From Planomonospora sp. ID82291 (GTDB lineage: Bacteria; Actinomycetota; Actinomycetes; Streptosporangiales; Streptosporangiaceae), in NCBI RefSeq assembly GCF_015711645.1, contig NZ_JABTEX010000003.1, positions 868,001-932,000 on the forward strand: a DNA stretch of 64,000 nt, read 5' to 3'. The position numbers and the translations under genes are program-made. Of the stretch, positions 36,182 through 44,180 are shown piece by piece (positions within the stretch are counted from its first letter, which is position 1; every line of letters begins with the position of its first letter). Below the pieces are notes generated by a model. It was given only the letters and a program-made list of their open reading frames with translations. It was not told the origin of the DNA and did not search any database.

Positions 36182-37756
36182 ATGGCGCCGTGGGCCGAGC
36201 ACGCGATCTGGTGGCAGGTGTACCCGCTCGGGTTCACCGGCGCCGAACCGGCCGCGCTCCCGGGCACGTTCCCGGCCGCGCTCCCGGACGGGGCCGCCGA
36301 CGCGCTTCCGGCCGCGTTCCCGGACGGGGCCGCCGACGCGCTTCCGGCCGCGTTCCCGGACGGGGCCGCCGACGCGCTTCCGGCCGCGTTCCCGGACGGG
36401 GCCCCGGTCCGGCACCGGCTGCGGCACCTGGAGGCCTGGCTGGACTACGCCGTGGAGCTGGGCTGCTCCGGTCTCCAGCTGGGGCCGGTCTTCGCCTCGG
36501 AGACCCACGGGTACGACACCGTCGACCACTTCCGGATCGATCCGCGGCTCGGCGACGACGCCGACTTCGACCGGCTCGTCTCCGCCGCCCGCGCGCGGGG
36601 CCTGCACGTCGTCCTGGACGGCGTCTTCAACCACGTCGGCCGGGGCTTCGAGGCGTTCCGGCGGGCCGGCGCCGACCCCGCCGCGGCGGCGTGGTTCCGC
36701 CGGGCGCCGGACGGGGCGGGCCACGCCACCTTCGAGGGCCACCACCACCTGGTGGCCCTGGACCACGACGAGCCCGCGGTGCTCGACCACGTCGTGCGCG
36801 TCATGGACCACTGGCTCGGCCGGGGCGCGTCCGGCTGGCGGCTGGACGCCGCCTACGCGGTGCCGCCGCGCTTCTGGCGCCAGGCGCTGGACCGCGTCCG
36901 GCCGCTGCACCCCGGCGCCTGGTTCGTCGGCGAGGTCATCCACGGCGACTACGCCGGATACGTCCGGGAGAGCGGCCTGGACTCCGTCACCCAGTACGAG
37001 CTGTGGAAGGCGATCTGGAGCTCGATCAACGATGGGAACCTCTACGAGCTGGCCTGGACCCTGGAACGCCACAGCGGGCTGCTCGGCGCCTTCGCGCCCC
37101 TGACCTTCGTCGGCAACCACGACGTGACCCGCCTGGCCAGCCGCCTGGACGACGCCCGCCACCTCGGCCACGCGCTGGCCGTGCTGTTCACCGTCGGCGG
37201 CGTGCCCAGCGTCTACTACGGCGACGAGCAGGGCCTGCGGGGGGTCAAGGAGGACCGGGCGGGCGGGGACGACGCGGTCCGCCCCGCCTTCCCGGACCGC
37301 CCGGAGGAACTGCCCGGCGCCGGGTGGCCCGTCTACCGGCTGCACCAGCGGCTGATCGGACTCCGCCGCCGCCATCCGTGGCTGACCGGCGCCCGCACCA
37401 CCCTGCCGCACCTGGCCAACCGGACCGCGGCGCTGCTCTCCGCCGACCCGGCCGGCTCGGGCCGGCGGCTCCTCACCCTGCTCAACCTCGGCGACGAGCC
37501 CTACCGCTTCCCTCCGGAGACCTTCACGGGATCCTCCACCGGGGCCTCCACCGGGGCCTCCACCGGGACTTCCACCGGGACTTCCACCGGGGCCTCCACC
37601 GGGGCCTCCGCCGACGACTCCGCCGGAGCCTCCATCGGGGCCCTGCCCGGCGGGACCGGAGGGCTCACCGTCCTCGAGTCGTCCGGCGGCCCGTCCTCAC
37701 CGGGAGACCCCGCCCTCGTCCCGGCCCACGGCTGGACGATCCTCGGCGGACGCTGA
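36182..37756 (+). CDS. GH13 alpha-amylase family enzyme with internal tandem repeats
   Basis: Glycoside hydrolase family 13 enzyme of 524 residues without a signal peptide, so probably cytoplasmic and acting on alpha-glucans. Catalytic residues are present: nucleophile Asp in GWRLDAAYAV, acid/base Glu in FVGEVIHGDY, transition-state Asp in FVGNHDVTRL, plus VLDGVFNHVG. Between strand 1 (IWWQVYPLGF) and the first helix sit three identical repeats of ALPAAFPDGAAD preceded by a decayed copy. Near the C-terminus six Ser-Thr-Gly-(Ala/Thr) units interrupt the closing beta domain. Both lie where the fold has loops, so activity may survive. Exact specificity (amylase, trehalose-related or oligo-glucosidase) cannot be told. 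Confidence 0.88.
   Translation: MAPWAEHAIWWQVYPLGFTGAEPAALPGTFPAALPDGAADALPAAFPDGAADALPAAFPDGAADALPAAFPDGAPVRHRLRHLEAWLDYAVELGCSGLQLGPVFASETHGYDTVDHFRIDPRLGDDADFDRLVSAARARGLHVVLDGVFNHVGRGFEAFRRAGADPAAAAWFRRAPDGAGHATFEGHHHLVALDHDEPAVLDHVVRVMDHWLGRGASGWRLDAAYAVPPRFWRQALDRVRPLHPGAWFVGEVIHGDYAGYVRESGLDSVTQYELWKAIWSSINDGNLYELAWTLERHSGLLGAFAPLTFVGNHDVTRLASRLDDARHLGHALAVLFTVGGVPSVYYGDEQGLRGVKEDRAGGDDAVRPAFPDRPEELPGAGWPVYRLHQRLIGLRRRHPWLTGARTTLPHLANRTAALLSADPAGSGRRLLTLLNLGDEPYRFPPETFTGSSTGASTGASTGTSTGTSTGASTGASADDSAGASIGALPGGTGGLTVLESSGGPSSPGDPALVPAHGWTILGGR
36293..36400 (+). repeat. Perfect 3 x 36-bp tandem repeat inside the GH13 gene
   Basis: Three identical 36-bp units in frame, each adding twelve residues (ALPAAFPDGAAD in register), plus a degenerate unit just upstream. 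Zero differences between copies point to recent expansion. Confidence 0.95.
37535..37606 (+). repeat. 12-bp tandem repeat in the 3' part of the GH13 gene
   Basis: Six in-frame units of TCCACCGGGGCC (two carry ACT in the last codon) encode repeated STGA or STGT. Confidence 0.93.
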
Positions 37757-37837
37757 CCCGCCCCGGCCCTCGCCGTACGGCCCGCCCGCCCGGTGGCCGG
37801 AGGCCGCCGATCCGTCCGGCCCCGCCGGATCCATCTC

Positions 37838-37866
37838 TTGACCGCTCCTGGTGATAACGCTAACAA
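37838..37866 (+). promoter_or_regulatory. Promoter with LacI-type operator ahead of the GH51 gene
   Basis: TTGACC (37838-37843) and TAACAA (37861-37866) are 17 bp apart. The imperfect palindrome TGATAACGCTAACA (37852-37865) covers the end of the spacer and the -10. Such CG-centred sites are typical of LacI-family sugar repressors in actinobacteria. The start codon is about 94 nt downstream. Confidence 0.65.
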
Positions 37867-37959
37867 TCAGGCGGCACCGGCCCACGCCGCCCGCGTCGGT
37901 CACCGAACCGGCCGCGGGCCCGGGGCCGCCCACCACGGCACCGACAGGGAGCAGTCTCC

Positions 37960-39468
37960 GTGCAGCAGGCACACGTCACGCTCGATCCGGCCTTCCGCAT
38001 CGCACCGGTGCACCGCCGTACCTTCGGCGCGTTCGTCGAACACCTCGGCCGGTGCGTCTACACCGGCATCCACGAACCCGGCCACGCCACCGCCGACGAG
38101 GACGGCTTCCGCCGCGACGTGCTGGAGCTCACCCGGGAGCTGGGGGTGACGACCGTCCGCTACCCGGGCGGCAACTTCGTCTCCGGCTACCGCTGGGAGG
38201 ACGGCATCGGGCCGGTGGAGGACCGCCCCCGGCGGCTCGACCTGGCCTGGCACAGCACCGAGCCCAACCACGTCGGCCTGGACGAGTTCGTGCGCTGGTC
38301 GCGCAAGGCCGGGGTGGAGCCGATGATGGCCGTCAACCTCGGCACCCGGGGCATCCAGGAGGCGCTCGACCTGCTGGAGTACTGCAACGTGGAATCCGGC
38401 ACCCACTGGTCGGACCTGCGCCGCGCCAACGGCGCCGCGGAGCCCCACGCGATCCGCATGTGGTGCCTGGGCAACGAGATGGACGGCCCCTGGCAGATCG
38501 GCCACAAGACGGCCCGCGAGTACGGCAGGCTCGCCGCGGCGACCGGCCGCGCGATGCGCATGCTCGACCGCGACCTGGAGCTGGTGGCCTGCGGCAGCTC
38601 CGGCTCGTCCATGCCGACCTTCGGCACGTGGGAGGCCACCGTGCTGGAGGAGGCCTACGACGTGGTCGACTACGTCTCCTGCCACGCCTACTACGAGGAG
38701 CACGACGGCGACCTGGCCAGCTTCCTGGCCTCGGCCGTCGACATGGACCACTTCGTGGAGTCGGTGACGGCCACCGCCGACAGCGTCCGGGCGCGGCTGG
38801 GCGCCACGAAGCGGATCAACGTCTCGTTCGACGAGTGGAACGTCTGGTACCTGTCCCGCTACCTGAACGCCGAGCCGCCCGCGGACTGGCCGGTCGCGCC
38901 GCCGCTGCTGGAGGACCACTACCACCTGGCTGACGCCGTGGTCCTGGGCGGCCTGCTGATCTCGCTGCTCCGCCACAGCGACCGGGTGACCGCCGCCTCC
39001 CTGGCCCAGCTGGTCAACGTGATCGCCCCGATCATGACCGAGCCGGGCGGCCGGGCCTGGCGGCAGACCACCTTCCACCCGTTCGCGCTCACCGCGGCGC
39101 ACGCCCGCGGCGACGTCCTGCGCGTCGAACCGGTCTCCCCCGTCCACGAGACCGCCAAGTACGGCGAGGTCCCCCTGCTCGACGCGGTGGCCACCCGGGA
39201 CCCCGAGACCGGGGAGACGGTCCTGTTCGCGGTCAACCGCTCGGTGAGCGAACCGCTCGAACTGACCGTGGACGCCCGCAGCCTCGGCACGGCGGCGCCG
39301 CCGACGGCCGTCACCCTGTCGGGCCCCGACGTCTACGCCCGCAACACCGCCGACGACCCGGACCGGGTCGCCCCCCGGCCGCTCACCGGCGTCACCGCGG
39401 ACGGCGGCACGCTGCGCGCGGTGCTGCCCGCCGTCTCCTGGACCATGATCCGCCTGCCCGGCGCCTGA
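37960..39468 (+). CDS. GH51 alpha-L-arabinofuranosidase
   Basis: Hydrolyses terminal alpha-L-arabinofuranosyl residues from arabinan or arabinoxylan oligosaccharides. The 502 residues and absence of a signal peptide indicate an intracellular enzyme. The family signature is clear: FGAFVEHLGRCVYTGIHEP, VRYPGGNFVSGYRWEDGIGP, acid/base Glu in MWCLGNEMDGPWQIGHK, nucleophile Glu in VSFDEWNVWY, and a C-terminal beta domain. GTG 37960 follows AGGGAG. It is probably repressed by a LacI-type regulator in the absence of its inducer. It lies 203 bp after the GH13 gene, apparently as a separate unit. Confidence 0.94.
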   Translation: MQQAHVTLDPAFRIAPVHRRTFGAFVEHLGRCVYTGIHEPGHATADEDGFRRDVLELTRELGVTTVRYPGGNFVSGYRWEDGIGPVEDRPRRLDLAWHSTEPNHVGLDEFVRWSRKAGVEPMMAVNLGTRGIQEALDLLEYCNVESGTHWSDLRRANGAAEPHAIRMWCLGNEMDGPWQIGHKTAREYGRLAAATGRAMRMLDRDLELVACGSSGSSMPTFGTWEATVLEEAYDVVDYVSCHAYYEEHDGDLASFLASAVDMDHFVESVTATADSVRARLGATKRINVSFDEWNVWYLSRYLNAEPPADWPVAPPLLEDHYHLADAVVLGGLLISLLRHSDRVTAASLAQLVNVIAPIMTEPGGRAWRQTTFHPFALTAAHARGDVLRVEPVSPVHETAKYGEVPLLDAVATRDPETGETVLFAVNRSVSEPLELTVDARSLGTAAPPTAVTLSGPDVYARNTADDPDRVAPRPLTGVTADGGTLRAVLPAVSWTMIRLPGA

Positions 39469-39553
39469 GTCCCGTAGGTCGGCCGCGCGGGGTCCCGGCG
39501 ACGCGTCCCGCCCGCCCGATCCGCCCGCAGTGCACCGGTCCGCACGGGCGGCG

Positions 39554-39609
39554 TCCGCGCGGGGCCCGTGCGGCCGGGAACTCCGCGCGGGGCCCGTGCG
39601 GCCGGGAAC
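39554..39609. repeat. 28-bp perfect tandem duplication, intergenic
   Basis: Two identical 28-bp units (39554-39581 and 39582-39609) lie between the GH51 and DoxX genes. They are GC rich and not part of a supported gene. Confidence 0.9.
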
Positions 39610-39643
39610 GCGGCCGGGCGAGGGTCCGGCCGCGGCCGGATCC

Positions 39644-40102
39644 TCAGGCGCGCTCGGCGTTCACCTGGACCACCGCCACCGGCGGATGCGCCGCCGCCTC
39701 CCCGCGGTCGCGGCGCAGGAGCGCGTCGAGCGCCCACGGCCCCGGACCGAGCACCGCGACGAGGAAGAAGGACCAGCAGAACAGCGCCGCGAGCTCTCCG
39801 CCGTTGAGCAGCGGCAGGAGGTGGTCGGGCTGGTGCACCACGAAGTAGGCGTACGCCATCGAGCCGGAGCAGATCAGCGCGCTGAGGCGGGTGAGGAGCC
39901 CGGCGCACACGAGGGCCCCGAAGACCAACTGGACGAGCGCCGCCCACCACCCCGGCCAGACGCCGAACGCGACGGCCTGGCCGGTGCCGCGGTTGCCGCC
40001 CAGGACACCGAACATCGACGCCAGCCCGTGGCACAGGAACAGCAGGCCCGTCACGGCGCGGAAGAGCGAGAGCACGGGTTCGGAGAACCGGTCGAGCTTC
40101 AT
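39644..40102 (-). CDS. DoxX family membrane protein
   Basis: Small integral membrane protein of 152 residues with four hydrophobic helices. The DoxX pattern is seen in LSLFRAVTGLLFLCHGLAS, VQLVFGALVCAGLLTRLSAL, and the third and fourth helices with MAYAYFVVHQ and GGELAALFCWSFFLVAVLGPG. The family is linked to redox or thiol stress in some actinobacteria but has no single known function. ATG 40102 follows AGAGGTGA. It is monocistronic as far as can be seen. Confidence 0.86.
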   Translation of the reverse strand: MKLDRFSEPVLSLFRAVTGLLFLCHGLASMFGVLGGNRGTGQAVAFGVWPGWWAALVQLVFGALVCAGLLTRLSALICSGSMAYAYFVVHQPDHLLPLLNGGELAALFCWSFFLVAVLGPGPWALDALLRRDRGEAAAHPPVAVVQVNAERA

Positions 40103-40856
40103 GGGATCACCTCTTGTCTCGTGGCGGCCGGTACCCGTCGTCCCCGCGCCCGGGTGGATCCGGGCTTCCGAACGTGCCGGGGAGATCATCATCGGATCGG
40201 AGACCCACCACACCGAAAGCGTCGGTCCGGCCGTTCAAACGGTTCTTCTCAGCGCACCCGGCCCGCCATTCCAGATCCAACGGAACTCATCAAAGGCTGC
40301 GAGCCCGGCCACCTCGTGTCAACCACCCGCACGGCCTCCCCTGGACGGAGACAGCGGACCACCACCCCCGCCCACCTGGACTTACGTCGCCAAGCTGCCA
40401 TTTCACCGGAATGCGAACGGCAATTCAGTCGATTCCCCGTCCCCATATCCAATGAAAGTTTCCCGCACATCTCACCATTCGGACGGCCGCGAAAATTTCG
40501 GAGGCATGACGGCGTTTCCGCCCGCCGGCGGCCGCAAGGGAACGGCACGTTCCGAAAGCGGCCCGGCCCGCAGCCCCGACAGTCCCCGTCAGCGTCCGAT
40601 CCGGCGGTGGACACGACGGTGGACACAGCGATGGACATCAATGGACACAGCGGTGGGCACTCCCGTCCCGCAGCCGTTCCCGAGCTCGCCGAAGGCCGCC
40701 CGAACGACCGACGGCGACGAGCGCCAGGGGAACGGCGCTCTCCCGCGTCCCGGTCGCGATCCCGAGGAGCGGAGGCCCCGGAGTTCCGGCACGGCCGCAT
40801 GTCGCCGCTCTTTCGACGGCGGGGGCGCACCGGAGAAGATCTCCCGACTCAGCGCG
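40103..40856. other. Gene-poor, less GC-rich stretch between DoxX gene and tRNA-Val
   Basis: About 750 bp without a supported gene. Open frames on both strands have no codon-position bias or recognisable motif. The first half is AT-richer than the genome average and probably holds the DoxX promoter. A degenerate repeat GGTGGACAC lies at 40605-40660. Confidence 0.5.
40605..40660. repeat. Degenerate 12-bp repeat around (G/A)TGGACA
   Basis: Five neighbouring copies of CGRTGGACAYRR at 40605, 40617, 40629, about 40639 and 40651; the fourth is shortened and the last has GGGCAC. Confidence 0.6.
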
Positions 40857-40890
40857 AAGGCCCGCCGGTTGCTGTCAACCGACGGGCCTT
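40857..40890 (-). terminator. Hairpin terminator downstream of tRNA-Val(CAC)
   Basis: A 14-bp stem with one mismatch (40857-40870 and 40877-40890, loop of 6) lies 19 bp beyond the tRNA 3' end on the minus strand. Confidence 0.7.
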
Positions 40891-40909
40891 GACCTGCGTC
40901 TTACCTGTG

Positions 40910-40981
40910 TGGGCGATACTGGGATCGAACCAGTGACCTCTTCGGTGTGAACGAAGCGCTCTCCCGCTGAGCTAATCGCCC
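40910..40981 (-). tRNA. tRNA-Val (CAC)
   Basis: Full cloverleaf on the minus strand: acceptor GGGCGAT pairing with ATCGCCC, D-arm TAGCTCAG, anticodon stem CTTCG/CGAAG with loop TTCACAC (anticodon CAC), and T-arm GGTTCGATCC. The CCA end is not encoded. Confidence 0.95.
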
Positions 40982-41447
40982 GCCCTGCGGCCCCTCGCGG
41001 CGCCGACGTGGAAAACCATACATCAATCCGGGACCGGTGGCGAAACGACGTGCACGACGACATGATCTTGGAAGTGACGGCACGAGGACGGAACCTCGGA
41101 AGGCAAAGGTCCGCGGATGACCCCGGTGGGGGGCTACGGTGTCATACCATCATCCTGATCCACAGAAGTACCGTACGACCCGAGCTGGACCCCTTCGCCC
41201 AGGACGCCCCTCCAGGGGAGTCGACCGTGATGGAAACGATGCGCAAAACCCTTGGAAATATGACGCGGTTGATGACGTTTGGCCAGGCTGATGCCCAAAT
41301 GTCGCACTGTGATGTGCGTTACAGAAGGGCCCGGAGGCGGAATCTTTCCTACGGGCTCCGTCGTTGCGCGTCATAGCCATGGACGAAGCCCGTCACAGCA
41401 GTGATAGCCCCGCAGAGGGGACCGACGACGAAAAGGTTTGGCTGACG
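40982..41447. other. Upstream region of ssgB
   Basis: A 466-bp gap, AT-richer from about 41220. It separates the divergent tRNA-Val and ssgB and must hold ssgB control sequences. A 48-codon frame starting at 41230 has GGGGAG ahead of it but shows no GC3 bias, so I do not call it a gene. No confident promoter was found. Confidence 0.5.
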
Positions 41448-41864
41448 ATGAACAGCACCACCGTCTCTGCCGAGCTGGGCCTTCGGCTTGTGGTCCCCGA
41501 CCGTAGCACCGTCCCCCTGCTCGCCGGACTGAGCTACACGGCCGACGATCCGTACGCCATCCGGATGGCCTTCCACGTGGGCAACGACGAGCCCGTGGAG
41601 TGGATCTTCGCCCGCGAGCTGCTGACCGTCGGCATCGTGCGCCGGGTCGGCGACGGCGACGTCCAGGTGTGGCCCGCCCGCGCCGACGGGGAGCGGACCC
41701 TGCACATCAGCCTCACCTCGCCGTTCGGCCAGGCCCTGTTCGAGGTCCCGCTGGCCCCGCTCACCGAGTTCCTGCACCGGACCTACGAGCTGGTCCCCGC
41801 GGGCCGGGAGACCGACTTCATGAACCTCGACTCCGAGCTCAGCAACATGCTCTGGAGCTCCTGA
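41448..41864 (+). CDS. ssgB: SsgB-type sporulation and cell division regulator
   Basis: SsgA-like protein of 138 residues. In Streptomyces, SsgB marks sporulation septum sites and recruits FtsZ, and the family occurs only in morphologically complex actinomycetes. Conserved features are VSAELGLRLVVPD, DPYAIRMAFHVGNDEPVEW, FARELLTVGI, GDVQVWPARADG and ISLTSPFGQALFE. Length and N-terminus (MNSTTVSAEL) match SsgB, which decides ATG 41448; AAGG lies 11 bases upstream. In-frame starts at 41364 and 41379 would add poorly conserved residues. It stands alone, with a long upstream region suggesting developmental control. Confidence 0.92.
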   Translation: MNSTTVSAELGLRLVVPDRSTVPLLAGLSYTADDPYAIRMAFHVGNDEPVEWIFARELLTVGIVRRVGDGDVQVWPARADGERTLHISLTSPFGQALFEVPLAPLTEFLHRTYELVPAGRETDFMNLDSELSNMLWSS

Positions 41865-41998
41865 CCGCCCGGCTCCGCCGTCCCCGGCACGGCGCCCGGG
41901 ACCACCGGGCAAGCCGGTCCGGCGGCTGCACAGGAAGCCGCAGAGGCGCCGCGTTCCGCGGCATGGACCGAATCCCCCGCCTTCAGGCCGGGAAGGCG

Positions 41999-42631
41999 TC
42001 AGCGTCCGAGCATCCCGCGCATCCGGGCGATCTCGATGCCCTGGCCGGAGACGACGTCGCCCGCCATGGCGATCATGGCCCGGTCCGTGCCGGTCCGCAG
42101 CTGCCGCGACGCCATCGTCACCGCGGCCTCGTGGTGACGGATCATCAGGGTCAGGAAGAGCTCGTCGAAGGCCGCGCCCCTGGCCGTCCTGAGCCGGTTC
42201 ATCTCCTCCGGGGTGACGGTGTGGTCCTCGTGCCCGCCGTGACCGTCCTGGGGGCGGCCGGCCGACTCCAGCCACGAGGCCATGGCCGCGATCTCCGGCC
42301 GCTGCGCCGCCGCGATCCGCTCCGCGAGCGTGCGCACCTCCCGCGCCGACGACCGCGCCGGGACCAGCTCCGCCATCTCCAGCGCCTGGCGGTGGTGCGG
42401 GATCATGCCTTCGGCGAACCGCACGTCCGCCGCGCCCACCCGGGCCTCGGACTCCCCCAGCCGCTCGCCCGGCGTCGCCGTACGGCCGGCGTCCCCGGGA
42501 CCGCCCGGCACGATGACCGGCGCGCCGGTGCCCGCCACCAGCGGTGATCCCGCTTCCGGCCGGGGCGCCGCGCACCCCGTCACGGTCGCCGCCCCCATGA
42601 CCGCGACCAGGACGAGACTCGATCGGCACAT
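41999..42631 (-). CDS. DUF305 domain lipoprotein
   Basis: Predicted secreted lipoprotein of about 210 residues. The signal peptide ends in the lipobox VTGC. Two DUF305 half-domains carry the His pairs IPHHRQALEMAEL and MIRHHEAAVTMA, with conserved Met residues suggesting metal binding (copper has been proposed for some members). A His/Asp/Glu-rich linker GHGGHEDH lies between them. ATG 42631 was preferred; ATG 42640 is three codons longer. Divergent from the LVIVD lipoprotein with 51 bp between starts, so the two are probably co-controlled. Confidence 0.9.
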   Translation of the reverse strand: MCRSSLVLVAVMGAATVTGCAAPRPEAGSPLVAGTGAPVIVPGGPGDAGRTATPGERLGESEARVGAADVRFAEGMIPHHRQALEMAELVPARSSAREVRTLAERIAAAQRPEIAAMASWLESAGRPQDGHGGHEDHTVTPEEMNRLRTARGAAFDELFLTLMIRHHEAAVTMASRQLRTGTDRAMIAMAGDVVSGQGIEIARMRGMLGR

Positions 42632-42682
42632 AATCCCCATAACATCAATAATGCGGTAAACATTCGAATCAATGGGGGCACT

Positions 42683-44074
42683 GTGCGATCAACCGTGGCG
42701 TTCGCGCTGGCGGCGATGCTCGTGATGGCGGGCTGCGGCGTGGATTCCGAGCCGCCGGACCCCGGCACGGCGCCGTCGTCCGCCGCGGACTCCGGCGCCC
42801 CGTCGGCGGCGGCCTCGGCGGCGGACGACGCCGGAGACGTGCTGCACAGCGCCAACGTCACCCACGTCGCCAACATGCCGCCGCAGCCGCCCCTCGACGG
42901 CCCCCAGTCCTGGGGCACCGACCTGGCCTTCCAGGGCGACCACGTGTTCACCGGCAACTACGACGGCTTCACCGTGTTCGACATCTCCGACCCGGCCAAG
43001 CCGTCCGTGGTCAGCCGGGTGCTCTGCCCGGGCGAGCAGAACGACGTCTCGATAGCGGGTGACCTGCTCTTCCTGTCCGTGGACACCCCGCGCGGCGGCC
43101 CGGAGTGCGACGCCGCCCCCGGCGGGCAGGAGGGCGCGGGCTGGGAGGGCATCCGCATCTTCGACGTCTCCGACAAGGCCCATCCGACGTTCGTCTCGGC
43201 CGTCAGCACCGCCTGCGGTTCGCACACCCACACCCTCGTGCCGGGGGAGAACGCCGAGACGGTCTACCTCTACGTCTCCTCCCCCGGTCCGGAACCGGGC
43301 TCGGCCACCTGCCCGGCCCCGCATAACATCTTCTCGATCGTCGAGGTGCCCGTCGGCGACCCCGCGGCGGCCAAGGTGATCGCCAAGCCGGAGATCTCCG
43401 ATCCCGGCGGCGAGGCGGAGATCGGCGGCTGCCACGACATCACGGCCTATCCGGAGAAGGACCTGGCCGCCGCGGCCTGCTTCGGCGACGGCATCCTGCT
43501 GGACATCTCCGACCGGGTGAAGCCCAAGGTGCTCCAGCACGTGAGCGACGAGGAGAACTTCTCCATCTGGCACTCGGCCACCTTCAACAACGACGCCACG
43601 AAGCTCGTCTTCGGTGACGAGCTGGGCGGCGGGGCGGGCGCCACCTGCGATCGCGAGACCCCCCGGACCAAGGGCGCCAGCGCCGTCTACGACCTGGGCG
43701 CGGACCGCACCCTCACCCGGCGCGCCTACTTCAAGATCCCCCGGGAGCAGCAGCCCGGGGAGAACTGCGTCGCCCACAACGGCAACCTGCTCCCGATCCC
43801 CGGCAAGGACGTCATGGTCCAGTCGTGGTACCAGGGCGGGGTGTCCGTCTGGGACTTCACCGACTCGGCGAACCCCCGGGAGATCGGCTTCTTCGAGCGC
43901 GGCCCGGTCAGCGCCCTCGGCGGCTCCTGGTCGGCCTATTACTACAACGGCCACATCTACTCCAGCGACATCACCAAGGGCCTGGACGTGCTGCGGATCG
44001 ACGACCCGCTGACCGACCCGGCGAAGAAGGCGTCCCTGAAGGAGCTGAACCCGCAGACCCAGACGTCCTACTAG
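42683..44074 (+). CDS. LVIVD-repeat lipoprotein
   Basis: Exported protein of 463 residues with a lipoprotein signal (VMAGC at residues 14-18) and an Ala/Ser/Asp linker. The rest is a beta-propeller-like array of repeats with the pattern VFDISDPAKP, IFDVSDKAHPTF, LLDISDRVKPK and VWDFTDSANP, the LVIVD signature. Several Cys and His residues (CGSHTHT, GGCHDIT, IWHSAT, CVAHNGN) recur at equivalent places and could bind metal. The function is unknown; the divergent DUF305 gene suggests a shared envelope role. GTG 42683 has GGGGG upstream. Confidence 0.88.
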   Translation: MRSTVAFALAAMLVMAGCGVDSEPPDPGTAPSSAADSGAPSAAASAADDAGDVLHSANVTHVANMPPQPPLDGPQSWGTDLAFQGDHVFTGNYDGFTVFDISDPAKPSVVSRVLCPGEQNDVSIAGDLLFLSVDTPRGGPECDAAPGGQEGAGWEGIRIFDVSDKAHPTFVSAVSTACGSHTHTLVPGENAETVYLYVSSPGPEPGSATCPAPHNIFSIVEVPVGDPAAAKVIAKPEISDPGGEAEIGGCHDITAYPEKDLAAAACFGDGILLDISDRVKPKVLQHVSDEENFSIWHSATFNNDATKLVFGDELGGGAGATCDRETPRTKGASAVYDLGADRTLTRRAYFKIPREQQPGENCVAHNGNLLPIPGKDVMVQSWYQGGVSVWDFTDSANPREIGFFERGPVSALGGSWSAYYYNGHIYSSDITKGLDVLRIDDPLTDPAKKASLKELNPQTQTSY

Positions 44075-44107
44075 AGCTCGGTGAATCCGGGCCCCGACGG
44101 ATCGCGA

Positions 44108-44149
44108 CCGCGGGGCCGTTCCCGTCCGTGCGGAGGAACGGCCCCGCGG
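44108..44149. terminator. Hairpin terminator between LVIVD gene and pabC
   Basis: A perfect 15-bp inverted repeat (44108-44122 and 44135-44149, loop of 12) lies between two convergent genes and can serve both. Confidence 0.8.
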
Positions 44150-44180
44150 CGCCCGCCGTACGGGGCCGCGGCGCCGGGCG

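Noticed and set aside
40249-40830. Minus-strand 193-codon frame in the DoxX-tRNA gap
   Set aside because: No codon-position bias, no ribosome-binding site, no motif, and it spans the degenerate repeat.
41230-41376. 48-codon frame ahead of ssgB with a GGGGAG element
   Set aside because: Third codon positions are not GC-biased as in real genes here, so the Shine-Dalgarno-like match is probably chance.
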